Source: Oscillospiraceae bacterium
GTDB taxonomy: Bacteria; Bacillota; Clostridia; Oscillospirales; Oscillospiraceae
NCBI GenBank assembly: GCA_017455685.1
Contig: JAFSZH010000075.1
Span: 1 to 41,878 of the forward strand
Reading direction: 5' to 3'
Length of the DNA: 41,878 bases
The stretch's first letter is position 1. Every line of letters begins with the position of its first letter. Below, one piece after another: positions 15,401-24,646 of this stretch. The position numbers and the translations under genes are program-made. The notes under the pieces are model-generated. The model was not told where the DNA came from. It ran no database searches and was given only the letters and a program-made list of their open reading frames with translations.

Positions 15401-17226
15401 GGCGTTTCCTCCGCGTTCTCGTCCTTGTGGTAGTATGCATAGACCGCCCGGGCGGTGTTTTTCGGTACTGCGGCGGCCAGTTCCTCCTGTGAGGCGGCCC
15501 GGATGGCCTTGATGGTGCCGAAGTGCCGGATCAGCTCGCCGCGCCGCTTCTCCCCCACCCCGGGGATCTTGTCCAGGGAGGACCCGGGCACGCTGTCCCG
15601 GAGGGAGCGGTGGTATTCAATGGCGAAGCGATGCGTCTCCTCCTGGATGCGGCCCACCAGGGCGAAGGCCGCCGGATTGGACTGGATGCCGATCTCCCGG
15701 CCCTCCGGAGTCACCAGTGCCCGGGTCCGGTGGCGGTCGTCCTTGACCATGCCGAATACCGGCAGGGAAACGCCCAGCTCCTCCAGGGACGCGCAGGCCG
15801 CGGAGGCATGCTCCGCGCCGCCGTCGATGAAGAGCACGTCCGGCATGTCCACGAATTTTTCGTCCCCGTCCTGCAGACGGCGGAAGCGGCGGGCGATCAC
15901 CTCCCGCATGGAGCCGTAATCGTCCTGGACGGTCACGTCCTTCATGCGGAACTTGCGGTAATCCCGCTTCAGAGGCTTGCCGTTCACGTGAACGGTCATG
16001 CTGGCCACGATGCCCGTATTGCCGGTATTGGAAATATCGTATGCCTCGATGCGCCGGGGCACGTCCGGCAGGCCCAGGGCGTCCCGGAGCCATTCCAGCG
16101 TCTTGCTCCGGCGCTGCTCCGTGGTGGTGGATCGCAGGATCTCCTCCCGGGCGTTGACAGCGGCTTTTTCCGCAAAGCGGGCCCGGTCCCCCCGCTGGGG
16201 GACCTCCAGTGAGACCTTGTGTCCCGCCATCTGGCCGATCCACTGCTCCAGGTCCTCCCGGTCCTCCGGGGCGAAGGGCAGCAGGATGGTCCGGGGCCAG
16301 GCGGAACGGTTGCCGTAGTATTGCCGCAGCAGGGCGGACAGGGCCTCCCCGTCCGTCTCGGTGGGGTCCTCCAGCAGAGTGAAGTCCTTGCCGGACAGGT
16401 CTCCGTCGGTGTAGTGCAGCACGGCGAAGCAGCTTTTGGCTCCCCGCTGGAAGCCCACGGCGTCCGTATCCGCCCGGGCCGCGGCGATGACCCGCTGCCG
16501 GTTTTCCAGCGCAGACACCGCCCGCACACGGTCCCGGAGCCGGGCGGCTTCCTCGAAGCGCATGTCCTCGGCGGCCCGCTCCATCTCGTCGGTGAGCTGG
16601 CGGACCAGCTCGGCGCTCTTGCCCTCCAGCACCATGACGGCCTTCTCCACCGTGGCGCGGTATTCCTCCGCCCCGGGCTCGCCCCGGCACCAGCCCCGGC
16701 ACGCCCCCATCTGGAATTGCAGACAGGGCCGCTCCCGGCCGATGTCCCGGGGAAAGCGTTTGCTGCAGGTTGGCAGGTTCAGCGCCTTGGAAAGGGTGTC
16801 GATGACGGCGTGACTGGTGCCCCGGCCCCCAAAGGGCCCGAAATACGCCGCGCCGTCGGAGGCTGCCCGGTTGACCAGAGTGAAGCGGGGGTATTCCTCC
16901 CGCAGATCGACGCGGATGAAGGGATAGCCCTTGTCGTCCTTCAGAAGAATGTTGTAGCGGGGCTTGTGTCGCTTGATGAGAGAGTTCTCCAGCACCAAGG
17001 CCTCGAACTCCGTCTCGGCGATGATGACGTTGAAATCCTGCACCTTGTCCACCATGGCGGCCACCTTGGGCAGGTGGTCTCCCCGGAAGTAGCTGGTGAC
17101 CCGGTTTTTCAGCGCCTTGGCCTTGCCCACGTAGATCACCTCGCCGGAGCTGTCCAGCATGATATAGACCCCCGGCAGCATTGGCAGCCGGTTGGCTTTT
17201 TCCCGCAGTTCTTCCAGTCTGGTCAT
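15391..17226 (-). CDS. uvrC: Excinuclease ABC subunit C
   Basis: UvrC makes both incisions flanking bulky DNA lesions in nucleotide excision repair. The 611-aa product has an N-terminal GIY-YIG domain (PGVYIMLDSSGEVIYVGKA), a UVR domain that binds UvrB (EDMRFEEAARLRDRVRAV), the RNase H-like endonuclease half with AYDISNTGNTGIVASM, and a C-terminal tandem helix-hairpin-helix (IPGVGEKRRGELIRHFGTI). I take the ATG at 17226, after GAGAGAGGG; the frame stays open upstream but crosses the HPr terminator. The short arginine-rich linkers are normal for this GC content. Confidence 0.96.
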   Translation of the reverse strand: MTRLEELREKANRLPMLPGVYIMLDSSGEVIYVGKAKALKNRVTSYFRGDHLPKVAAMVDKVQDFNVIIAETEFEALVLENSLIKRHKPRYNILLKDDKGYPFIRVDLREEYPRFTLVNRAASDGAAYFGPFGGRGTSHAVIDTLSKALNLPTCSKRFPRDIGRERPCLQFQMGACRGWCRGEPGAEEYRATVEKAVMVLEGKSAELVRQLTDEMERAAEDMRFEEAARLRDRVRAVSALENRQRVIAAARADTDAVGFQRGAKSCFAVLHYTDGDLSGKDFTLLEDPTETDGEALSALLRQYYGNRSAWPRTILLPFAPEDREDLEQWIGQMAGHKVSLEVPQRGDRARFAEKAAVNAREEILRSTTTEQRRSKTLEWLRDALGLPDVPRRIEAYDISNTGNTGIVASMTVHVNGKPLKRDYRKFRMKDVTVQDDYGSMREVIARRFRRLQDGDEKFVDMPDVLFIDGGAEHASAACASLEELGVSLPVFGMVKDDRHRTRALVTPEGREIGIQSNPAAFALVGRIQEETHRFAIEYHRSLRDSVPGSSLDKIPGVGEKRRGELIRHFGTIKAIRAASQEELAAAVPKNTARAVYAYYHKDENAEETPCE

Positions 17227-17287
17227 AGTCCCTCTCTCACAAATCAGGTGATCTTTTTGACAGTATAAACCACTTGCGCGCAAAAAG

Positions 17288-17318
17288 AAAGGGTGTGTCC
17301 TCCAGGAACACACCCTTT
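17288..17318 (-). terminator. Rho-independent terminator of the HPr gene
   Basis: AAAGGGTGTGT (17288-17298) pairs with ACACACCCTTT (17308-17318). Read on the minus strand the stem is followed by CTTTTTG. It lies 17 nt beyond the HPr stop and isolates HPr from uvrC. Confidence 0.85.
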
Positions 17319-17334
17319 CGATTTTCAGCTCTCT

Positions 17335-17598
17335 TTACTCCGCAAAATCGGAAGCGATCAGCGCGCTGAGGGCAGCAACCGCCTCTTCCTCATCAGAGCC
17401 GTCGGCAATGATGGTGATGGTAGTGCCCTTGACAATGCCGAGAGAAAGGACACCCAGCAGAGACTTGGCGTTGACACGGCGCTCGTCCTTCTCCACCCAG
17501 ATGCTGCACTTGTATTCGTTGGCCTTCTGGATAAAGAACGTCGCCGGCCTGGCATGCAGGCCAACCTGATTGCTGATAACAACTTCTTTACTGATCAT
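17335..17598 (-). CDS. HPr-family phosphocarrier protein
   Basis: HPr relays phosphate from PEP/EI to PTS sugar enzymes and, in Firmicutes, is phosphorylated on Ser46 to act in catabolite control. The 87-aa product has the active histidine at residue 15 in GLHARPAT and the regulatory serine at residue 46 in AKSLLGVLSLG, both in canonical positions. With His15 kept it is not a Crh-type protein. The start at 17598 has AGGAG 8 nt upstream; a further in-frame ATG at 17637 lacks one. It is monocistronic, with its own promoter and terminator, and no enzyme I gene adjoins it. Confidence 0.94.
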   Translation of the reverse strand: MISKEVVISNQVGLHARPATFFIQKANEYKCSIWVEKDERRVNAKSLLGVLSLGIVKGTTITIIADGSDEEEAVAALSALIASDFAE

Positions 17599-17653
17599 AT
17601 CGCCGCTCCTATTCCAAAATGTGGTTTTATGAATCACGCTTGGATACGACTAC

Positions 17654-17682
17654 ATTTTAACAAAGGAAAGTGAAAGCGTCAA
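17654..17682 (-). promoter_or_regulatory. Sigma-A-type promoter of the HPr gene
   Basis: On the minus strand TTGACG (17677-17682) is followed after exactly 17 nt by TAAAAT (17654-17659). A small AAAGCG/CGCTTT stem (17673-17689) that could end mutS2 transcription overlaps the -35. Confidence 0.75.
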
Positions 17683-17738
17683 CCGCTTTTTGCGCTTTTG
17701 GAGCTTTGCACAGCAAAAACCGAGGCGTTGCAACGCGA

Positions 17739-20099
17739 TTATTTCAATTCCACAACGGTGACGCCGGTCTCCCCCTCGCCATAGCGGCCCAGGCGGAAGG
17801 ATTTCACCTGTTTGTTCTTACGCAGGGCCTGCTGCACCGCCGCCCGCAGGGCTCCCGTGCCCTTGCCGTGGATGATGCGCACGCTCTCCAGGTGGCCCTG
17901 CACGGCAGAGTCGATGTACCGTTCCACCACTGGAATGGCCTCGATGGTCTCCATGCCCCGGATGTCCAGCTCGGAGGAAACGACGCTGTCCCGCAGGGCC
18001 GTGCCCCGACTCTCCCGGCGGATCACCTGGGTCACCTTTTCCTCGGGCAGCAGCAGCACCTCATCCTCCCGGGCGGTGACGCGCAGGATCCCCGCCTGGA
18101 GCACCAGCGTCCGGTCTGCGCTGATGGACAGCACCGTGGCCTTCACGCCCATGGCCTTGATCTGTACCGTGTCCCCCACCTCCAGCGGGCGGGCGGACTT
18201 CTCCTCCGTCACCGGCTCCTCGTCGGCGCGCAGGGCGTCCCGGGCCTCGTTGATGTCCCGGCGCAGGGCGGATCGGGCGGCGTTGTTCTTCTGATGATCC
18301 CCGGACTGGTCGGAGCGCAGGGCGTCCAGCTCCCGGAAGGTGCGCTCGGCCACCGTCCGGGCGTCCAGCAGGATCCGGTCGGCTTCCCGGCGGGCTTTTT
18401 CCTCCGCCTTGTCCAGCCGGACCTCCAGCTCTGCGCGGATCTGGGCGGCTTTTTTGCGCTCCTCCTCCGCTTTTTTCAGCAGAACGGCGGCCTCCTGCCG
18501 GTCACGGTCCATGATACGGCGGGTCTGCTCCAGCTTTTCGATGGTCTCCTCAAATCGGGCGCTGGATACGCCGATGCGGCTCCGGGCGTCCTCGATGATC
18601 TCTTCGGGCAGTCCCAGCCGCCGGGAGATGGCAAAGGCGTTGGACTTGCCGGGGATGCCGATGAGCAGCCGGTACGTGGGCCGCAGGGTGTCCACGTCAA
18701 ACTCGCAGGAGGCGTTGACCACGCCCACGGTGTTGGCGGCGTAGACCTTCAGTTCGGCGTAGTGGGTGGTGGCGGCGATGACGCAGCCTTTTCTCCGGGC
18801 GCTTTCCAGAATGGAGATGGCCAAAGCGGCGCCTTCCACTGGGTCGGTGCCCGCGCCAAGCTCGTCAAAGAGCAGCAGGGTATCCGGCCCGCTCTCGGCC
18901 AGGATGCCCACGATGTTCACCATGTGGGACGAGAAGGTGGACAGAGACTGCTCGATGCTCTGCTCGTCGCCGATGTCCGCCAGGATGGAAGAAAACACCG
19001 GCACGCTGCTCCCCTCAGAGGCGGGGATGTGCAGGCCGCACTGGGCCATCAGGCACAGCAGTCCGATGGTTTTCAGCGATACGGTCTTACCGCCGGTGTT
19101 GGGGCCGGTGATGACCAGCGTATCGAAGTCCTCCCCCAGCTCCACGTCGATGGGCACCGCCTTGTCCCTGTCCAGCAGCGGGTGCCGGGCATGGCGCAGG
19201 CGGATCCCCCGCTCGGCCAGGATCGGCTCTCCGGCGTTGAGCTTGAAGCTCAGCCGGGCTCTGGCGAAGATGGCGTCCAGCCGCACCAGCACCAGATAGT
19301 CCCCGTCGATATCCGTGCGGTGCTCGGCGCACTCGGCGGACAGCGCCGCCAGGATCCGCTCGATCTCCGCTTTTTCCTTGGCTTTCAGCTCGCGGATCTC
19401 ATTGTTTGCCTTCACGGCGGCCATGGGCTCCACGAACAGGGTGGCCCCGGAGGAGGACACGTCGTGGACCAGACCGGGCACGGAGCTCTTGAACTCCGCC
19501 TTCACCGGCACCACGAAACGGTCGGACCGGGTGGTGATGATGGGATCCTGCAAAAACTTGGCCATGGAGGGAGCGGAAATGATCTTCTGCAGACTGTCCC
19601 GCACCCGGGCCGCAGCAGCCCGCATCTTCCGGCGGATATCCGCCAGGTCGCCGCTGGCGGAGTCGGCGATCTCATCGTCCCCGGGGATGGAGGTGACGAT
19701 CTTGTCCTCCAGGAACCGATTGGTCTGCAGCGTGCGAAACAGAGGGTCCAGACAGGTCTCCTTCTCTGCCGAGGCCCCGTAGGACTTCACCGCCCGGGCG
19801 GCGGTAAGCACCCCGGCGATGGAAAGCAGTTCCCGGGTGTTGAGCACACCGCCCATATCCGCCCGGGCCAGCGCCCCCCGAACGTCCCGCAGGCCGGAAA
19901 ACGAGGGGCTTCCCTTGTAGACCATCATATCTTTGGCCGCGGTGGTCTCCGCCTGCAGCCGCCGGATCTCCTCCGGATGGACGCTGGGCTTCAGCGCCCT
20001 GCACTCCTCCCGGGCAGGCTCGGACACGGCTTCGGCGGCCAGCAGCTCCAGCACCGCGGGCAGCTCCAGCGTCAGCTGGGATTTTTCAAACAGTTCCAT
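17739..20099 (-). CDS. mutS2: Endonuclease MutS2
   Basis: MutS2 is a MutS-family ATPase with a nuclease-like Smr domain; it acts on recombination intermediates and, in B. subtilis, on collided ribosomes rather than in mismatch repair. The 786-aa product lacks the MutS mismatch-recognition domain. The Walker A GPNTGGKT is at 332-339, Walker B near LLLFDELGAGTDP. A long coiled-coil clamp (about 510-610) precedes a KOW-like region and the C-terminal Smr domain from about 710 (LDIRGMETIEAI, IIHGKGTGALR). The start at 20099 has AGGAGAATT. Length is typical. Confidence 0.96.
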   Translation of the reverse strand: MELFEKSQLTLELPAVLELLAAEAVSEPAREECRALKPSVHPEEIRRLQAETTAAKDMMVYKGSPSFSGLRDVRGALARADMGGVLNTRELLSIAGVLTAARAVKSYGASAEKETCLDPLFRTLQTNRFLEDKIVTSIPGDDEIADSASGDLADIRRKMRAAAARVRDSLQKIISAPSMAKFLQDPIITTRSDRFVVPVKAEFKSSVPGLVHDVSSSGATLFVEPMAAVKANNEIRELKAKEKAEIERILAALSAECAEHRTDIDGDYLVLVRLDAIFARARLSFKLNAGEPILAERGIRLRHARHPLLDRDKAVPIDVELGEDFDTLVITGPNTGGKTVSLKTIGLLCLMAQCGLHIPASEGSSVPVFSSILADIGDEQSIEQSLSTFSSHMVNIVGILAESGPDTLLLFDELGAGTDPVEGAALAISILESARRKGCVIAATTHYAELKVYAANTVGVVNASCEFDVDTLRPTYRLLIGIPGKSNAFAISRRLGLPEEIIEDARSRIGVSSARFEETIEKLEQTRRIMDRDRQEAAVLLKKAEEERKKAAQIRAELEVRLDKAEEKARREADRILLDARTVAERTFRELDALRSDQSGDHQKNNAARSALRRDINEARDALRADEEPVTEEKSARPLEVGDTVQIKAMGVKATVLSISADRTLVLQAGILRVTAREDEVLLLPEEKVTQVIRRESRGTALRDSVVSSELDIRGMETIEAIPVVERYIDSAVQGHLESVRIIHGKGTGALRAAVQQALRKNKQVKSFRLGRYGEGETGVTVVELK

Positions 20100-20134
20100 A
20101 ATTCTCCTGTATTCCTATGTTCCGGGGAAGGGCG

Positions 20135-20878
20135 TTACGATACGCTCTTCCAGTAATCCAACGTCTTGAAGCCTCTGTCCAGCTGGGTCAGGGCGTATTC
20201 CTCGCAGACCTGGGCAAATCGGGCGGCGGCGTCCTCCTCCAGCGTAAAGGAAAACACTTTCTTCGGCCCCGCCCCGGTCACGTGCCGCATGGCGGCCAGG
20301 GAGCCCTGGCACAGCGGCAGGCTCTTTCCCGGGGTGGAGGGCTGGCAGCCGGCGCAGTGGATTTCCCCACCGGAAACGCTGAACCGCGGCTCCTCCGGAG
20401 CGTGCTTCCCGCAGCGGGCGCACCGGTCCAACGCCGGAGCGAAGCCCGCCAGACACATGCACCGCAGCTCGAACACCGCTTTGATGTGCCGGGAGGGGTA
20501 CAGCCTTCGGGACAGGGCGAACAGGGCGTTCAGTCCCAGATGGAGCAGCGCCGCACTGGGGCTGTCCTCGTCCGACAGGGCTTCCAGCAGCTCGGCAAAA
20601 TAGCAGCCCAGGGCGTAATCCGCCAGATCCGAGCGCAGCGCGGCAAAATCCTCCAGCACGCTACCCTCGGTGAGAGTATAGCGGCCGCGGTTTTCAAAAA
20701 AGGTCATCTCCGACCAGACCAGCGCCTGGGCGCTGGCGGCGCAGCGGGAGCCCTTGCGCATGGCTCCCTTGGCCTCGGCGGTGATCTTTCCCGTTTCCTC
20801 GGTGAGAATGGTCAAAATCTTGCTGGATTCCTTGTATTTCACTTCCCGCAGGACCAGACCGTGCAAGGTGACATACAT
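20135..20878 (-). CDS. recO: DNA repair protein RecO
   Basis: RecO works with RecR (and RecF) to load RecA on SSB-coated single strands. The 247-aa product has the N-terminal OB fold (HGLVLREVKYKESSKILTIL) and a zinc site with Cys153, Cys156, Cys175 and Cys178. Start at 20878 lies in the sequence AAAGGTTTACATAATG, with the ribosome site overlapping the end of yqzL. It is the last gene of the yqfC-to-recO block. Confidence 0.94.
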   Translation of the reverse strand: MYVTLHGLVLREVKYKESSKILTILTEETGKITAEAKGAMRKGSRCAASAQALVWSEMTFFENRGRYTLTEGSVLEDFAALRSDLADYALGCYFAELLEALSDEDSPSAALLHLGLNALFALSRRLYPSRHIKAVFELRCMCLAGFAPALDRCARCGKHAPEEPRFSVSGGEIHCAGCQPSTPGKSLPLCQGSLAAMRHVTGAGPKKVFSFTLEEDAAARFAQVCEEYALTQLDRGFKTLDYWKSVS

Positions 20879-20890
20879 TATGTAAACCTT

Positions 20891-21037
20891 TCAGCGGGGA
20901 ACAGAAGCGCTCATGGCGTTCTGTTCCGCAGTTTTTTCACGGCGCGGGAGAGCGGCGCGGTCCGCTTCCCGAAGCAGCAGCCAGAAGAGCGGATCTCCGG
21001 TGTCCCGGAACAGCTCCCAAAAAAGGTCTTTTTCCAT
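20891..21037 (-). CDS. YqzL-like small protein
   Basis: A 48-codon frame (MEKDLFWELFRDTGDPLFWL at its N-terminus) lies exactly between era and recO. B. subtilis has the 47-aa yqzL at the same place, and the pattern of an aromatic N-terminal helix (FW.LF..TG.), a leucine-rich stretch and an early end is shared. The ATG at 21037 has only a weak GGGG site 3-7 nt upstream. The stop lies 12 nt before the recO start, so recO could be translated by coupling. Function is unknown in any organism I can recall. It is easily missed because of its size. Confidence 0.75.
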   Translation of the reverse strand: MEKDLFWELFRDTGDPLFWLLLREADRAALPRREKTAEQNAMSASVPR

Positions 21038-21099
21038 ATCCCCAGTTTTCCCCTGTCCGGGCGGGATATGGCTGGCAATATCTTGTGAAACTGGAAGCG

Positions 21100-21990
21100 T
21101 TATTCCTCGGTAAAGCCGAAATTGCGCAGCAGAGACCGAGAATCCCGCCAGTTTTCCTTGACCTTCACCCAGGTCTGCAAATAGACCTTCGTGCCCATGA
21201 AGCTTTCGATATCCTGCCGGGCGGCCTCTCCGATCTTCTTGAGCATGGCGCCGCCCTTGCCGATGATGATGCCCTTGTGGCTGGCCTTTTCGCAGTAGAT
21301 GGTGGCCTCCAGGTCGATGATGCCGTTGTCCCGCTCGGAGAAGCGGGTGATCTCCACGGCGGTGCCGTGGGGCACCTCCCTGTCCAGATTCTCCAGCAGC
21401 TTCTCCCGGATCAGCTCGGCGCAGACCTGCTTTTCCGGCTGATCGGTCGTCTCCCCCTCCGGAAACAGAGCGGTCGACTCCACGGCGAAGTGCTCCAGCT
21501 CAGAGAGCAGCTCCTCCACGCCCTCCCCGGTTTTGGCGGAGATCGGCACGACGGCGGCGAATTCATATTCCGCGGCGTAGGCCGCGATCACGGAGAGCAG
21601 CCGCTCGGGCTCCACGGTGTCGATCTTGTTGACGGCCAGCACCGCCGGGATGCCGGCGCTCTGCACGGCGCGGATCAGTTCCTTCTCCTGGGGCCCCACC
21701 GAAGCCACCGGCTCCGCCACCAGCACCGCCGCGTCCACGTCCGCCACGCTCTGACGCACCACGCTGACCATGTAATCCCCCAGTCTGGTCCGGGGCTTGT
21801 GGAAGCCCGGGGTGTCCAGAAAGACAAACTGGGTCTCTCCCCGCTGGCAAATGGCGGTGATGCGGTTGCGGGTGGTCTGGGGCTTGTCGGACACGATGGC
21901 GATCTTCTCCCCGGCCAGCGCGTTGGCCAAGGTGGATTTGCCTACGTTGGGCCGTCCGCAGATGGTGATCATACAGGATTTAGAAATCAT
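21100..21990 (-). CDS. era: GTPase Era
   Basis: Era is a GTPase with a C-terminal KH domain that binds the 3' end of 16S rRNA during 30S maturation. The 296-aa product has G1 GRPNVGKS (12-19), G3 DTPGFH, G4 NKID, and KH motif IIGKGGAMLKKIG. I use the ATG at 21990 with AAGGAG 8 nt upstream, giving an 11-nt overlap with ybeY; the internal ATG at 21972 is less well placed. dgkA and cdd, often between ybeY and era in Bacillus, are missing. Confidence 0.97.
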   Translation of the reverse strand: MISKSCMITICGRPNVGKSTLANALAGEKIAIVSDKPQTTRNRITAICQRGETQFVFLDTPGFHKPRTRLGDYMVSVVRQSVADVDAAVLVAEPVASVGPQEKELIRAVQSAGIPAVLAVNKIDTVEPERLLSVIAAYAAEYEFAAVVPISAKTGEGVEELLSELEHFAVESTALFPEGETTDQPEKQVCAELIREKLLENLDREVPHGTAVEITRFSERDNGIIDLEATIYCEKASHKGIIIGKGGAMLKKIGEAARQDIESFMGTKVYLQTWVKVKENWRDSRSLLRNFGFTEE

Positions 21991-22435
21991 AGCCGAGCTC
22001 CTTCATGATGGCCTTTTCTCTCGCGCGCATCCGCTGCTTTTCCTCGCCCTCGTCCAGATGGTCGTAGCCCAGCAGATGCAGCACGCTGTGCACGGTGAGA
22101 TACTGCGCCTCATGGGCGTAGCCCCCGCCGTATTCCGCGGCCTGGGACTCCACCCGGTCCAGATTGAGCACCATATCCCCCAGGAACCGGCAGCCGGTGT
22201 CCAGGTCCGGCTCGTCGATGGGAAAGGACAGCACGTCCGTAGGAGCGTCCACCTGCCGGGTCTCCCGGTTGATGGCGTGGATGCCCGCGCTGTCGGTCAG
22301 CGTAACGCTGATCTCGCAGGGCTCGTCCATGCCCTCGCAGGCCAGAGCGACGGCCGCAGCCTTCTTCACCAGCGCGGCGGTCTCGCTGTGGCCGAGGCCG
22401 CGTCTGGCGCGGGTCACGTAGATCTTGTGTTTCAT
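21980..22435 (-). CDS. ybeY: Endoribonuclease YbeY
   Basis: YbeY is a zinc-dependent endoribonuclease involved in 16S rRNA 3' maturation and 70S quality control. The 151-aa product has the metal motif HSVLHLLGYDH with His116, His120 and His126, and the upstream TDVLSFPID. The start at 22435 follows AGAAGGAAA. It lies 3 nt after phoH and overlaps era, in keeping with their linked roles on the small subunit. Confidence 0.96.
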   Translation of the reverse strand: MKHKIYVTRARRGLGHSETAALVKKAAAVALACEGMDEPCEISVTLTDSAGIHAINRETRQVDAPTDVLSFPIDEPDLDTGCRFLGDMVLNLDRVESQAAEYGGGYAHEAQYLTVHSVLHLLGYDHLDEGEEKQRMRAREKAIMKELGYDF

Positions 22436-22438
22436 GGC

Positions 22439-23461
22439 TTATTTCCTTCTCGGGTTGTTATTGTATCCGTTTTGGGGACCGTTTTTTCGCTCCGCAGGGC
22501 CATCGGCGTGAGGTCTCTTTTCGAACTTTTCATAAGCCTCGATGATCTGCTGCACCAGCGCGTGACGCACCACGTCCGCTCCGGTGAAGCGGCACACGGC
22601 GATGTCCTCCACCCCGTCCAGCACCCGCATGGCCTCCTTCAGGCCGGAGACCTTGTCCGCAGGCAGATCGATCTGGGTCACGTCGCCGGTGATGACCATT
22701 TTGCTGTTGAAGCCCAGCCGGGTCAGAAACATCTTCATCTGCTCCCGGGAGGTATTCTGCGCCTCGTCCAGGATGATGAAGCTGTCGTCCAGGGTGCGTC
22801 CCCGCATATAGGCCAGCGGTGCTACCTCGATATTGCCCTTTTCCAGATAGGTATTGTAGGTCTCGGGGCCCAGCATATCGAAGAGCGCGTCGTACAGTGG
22901 GCGCAGATAAGGGTCCACCTTGCTCTGCAGATCCCCGGGCAGGAAGCCCAGCCGCTCTCCGGCCTCCACCGCGGGACGGGTGAGGATGATGCGGTTGACG
23001 CTCTTCTCCCGGAAGGCGGCCACCGCAGCCGCCACCGCCAGATAGGTCTTGCCCGTGCCGGCGGGACCGATGCCCAGGGTGACGGTATTCTCCCGTATGG
23101 CCTGAACGTACGCCTTCTGGCCCAGGGTCTTGGGCTTGACGGGGCGGCCCTTGGCGGTGATGCACACCACGCCGCTGCTGATCTCTCCGATCTGATCCTC
23201 CCGTCCGGCCCGGATCATGGTGAGGATGTAGCGCACCTTCTGCTCGTCGATGTTCTCCCCCCGGGCCGCCAGCGAGAGCAGACCATGCACGGCCTTCTCC
23301 GCCAGGACAACGTTTTCCGGCTCGCCGGAGATCTTCAGCTCCGCGTCCCGGTCCGTGACGCGCACGTCAAATTCTTTTTCTATGATGTGAAGGTTCTGAT
23401 CAAAAGAGCCGAATACGCTCAAAATGTCCTCCACGCGGTCGGCGGCAATAACGATATCCAT
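22439..23461 (-). CDS. phoH: PhoH-like ATPase
   Basis: The 340-aa product is a PhoH-family P-loop ATPase, predicted to act in RNA metabolism. It has an N-terminal KH-like segment, Walker A GPAGTGKT at 132-139 and Walker B-type IILDEAQNTSREQMKMFLTRLG. The start at 23461 follows GGAGGGG. Gene order yqfD-phoH-ybeY is conserved in Firmicutes, though the 7TM-HD gene (pgpH/yqfF) often found after phoH is missing here. The C-terminus has an Asn-rich/basic tail. Confidence 0.95.
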   Translation of the reverse strand: MDIVIAADRVEDILSVFGSFDQNLHIIEKEFDVRVTDRDAELKISGEPENVVLAEKAVHGLLSLAARGENIDEQKVRYILTMIRAGREDQIGEISSGVVCITAKGRPVKPKTLGQKAYVQAIRENTVTLGIGPAGTGKTYLAVAAAVAAFREKSVNRIILTRPAVEAGERLGFLPGDLQSKVDPYLRPLYDALFDMLGPETYNTYLEKGNIEVAPLAYMRGRTLDDSFIILDEAQNTSREQMKMFLTRLGFNSKMVITGDVTQIDLPADKVSGLKEAMRVLDGVEDIAVCRFTGADVVRHALVQQIIEAYEKFEKRPHADGPAERKNGPQNGYNNNPRRK

Positions 23462-23539
23462 GCCGTGTCCCCTCCGTTTCTTTTGCCAGTAGTCTCTTTA
23501 CGGCGGCAGCGGCAGGTCCCGGTCGATCCGCTCCAGGCA

Positions 23540-24646
23540 CTAGGCCCGGAGCGTCACGGTGAGAAGGGCGCCGTCGCTGCACACGGTGAAGTGTTCCGTC
23601 AGGACCTGTCCGTTCTCCCCCAGCGTTTCCGCAAGGCGGGTCTGCAGCGCTTCCTCCAGCTGGAGCCGCACAGTCTCCGCTTCCCGCTCTCCGGCGGTGA
23701 GTTGAAAGGGCTGTACGACTTCCTCCGCCAGCTTCACGGGCAGAGAGAAAGCGCCCGGAACAGAAAGTTCCCATACATAGGTGATTTTATCACACGTCAG
23801 GGGGAAAATGCTACTGCCGAGAGAGATTTTTATTTGTTTTTGTCCCAAAAGAAGAAAAAACCGTCGGCGGGCAGCTCCGGAGGGAGTCTTCTCCCACGCT
23901 GTCAGGGGCGCCGAGGCCGTCAGCTCCCGGAAGGTATAAGCCCGGACCTCGCCTCGGGCGTGGGGCTCGGCGGCGGTACCTTCGATGAGCGTCTGTCCGG
24001 CTGTGACGGTTTCTCCCCGCTTTACCAGGGCGTTTCCGGCCAGCGTCCGCACGCCGTCCACCAGCCCGGATGCCGTGGCGACGACGTTGGCCTTCCTCTC
24101 GCTGTCCCAGATCTCCGGCGGCTCCCGGAGGGCCCGGACCGTCACCTCCGCCCTGCCGTTCCGCACGTTCACCGCCAGAAAGCTCAGCTCCGGCAGAGCG
24201 CACAGGGCGGCGGTGCGGATGCGCTCGGCGCGAAACGCGGGGGCAAAGCTGCCCACGCCTACCCCCTGCTCCGCCAGGACCCGGAGGATCTCCGCGTCAG
24301 GGACGGTCGAATCGTTTTCTGTCACCCGGATATCCCAGACGAAGAGAGACGCCGCACAGAGAGCGACAAACAGCAGCGCCGCCCCGGCGCACAGCACGAC
24401 ACGGCGGCGGACCCGCCGGCGTAGCCTGGGCAGACCAGATTCTTTCAGCCGTTCCCACTCCCCGCCGCAGCGGTACGCCAGCTTCTCCGCACGGGAAGCG
24501 TCCTCCGGCCGCAAGGAAAAGACACAGGTGAAAAAGTCCTCTGCCCGGACGTTTTGCAGCTCGATCCCCTCGGCGGCGCAGCGGTTGAGGTAGTCCCGAA
24601 GCAGCGGCGCGGCGACGCGGGCCGTGACGCGACCGCCGTCAGTCAT
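23540..24646 (-). CDS. yqfD: Sporulation protein YqfD
   Basis: YqfD is a mother-cell membrane protein of the sigma-E regulon needed for efficient sporulation. The 368-aa product has a cytoplasmic N-terminal domain, one membrane segment at about 82-104 after an arginine-rich cluster, and a large outer domain. The stretch GLVDGVRTLAGNALVKRGETV matches the family's conserved 'pipeline' region. It overlaps the yqfC stop by 8 nt. The stop is TAG at 23540, 78 nt upstream of phoH, with nothing recognisable in the gap. Confidence 0.9.
   Translation of the reverse strand: MTDGGRVTARVAAPLLRDYLNRCAAEGIELQNVRAEDFFTCVFSLRPEDASRAEKLAYRCGGEWERLKESGLPRLRRRVRRRVVLCAGAALLFVALCAASLFVWDIRVTENDSTVPDAEILRVLAEQGVGVGSFAPAFRAERIRTAALCALPELSFLAVNVRNGRAEVTVRALREPPEIWDSERKANVVATASGLVDGVRTLAGNALVKRGETVTAGQTLIEGTAAEPHARGEVRAYTFRELTASAPLTAWEKTPSGAARRRFFLLLGQKQIKISLGSSIFPLTCDKITYVWELSVPGAFSLPVKLAEEVVQPFQLTAGEREAETVRLQLEEALQTRLAETLGENGQVLTEHFTVCSDGALLTVTLRA

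Noticed and set aside
17670-20156. An open frame of 828 codons opposite mutS2
   Set aside because: Same artefact of strong third-position GC bias; no plausible protein pattern.
21797-24424. An open frame of 875 codons opposite era, ybeY, phoH and yqfD
   Set aside because: It runs antisense across four recognised genes, has no ribosome site of note and no domain.
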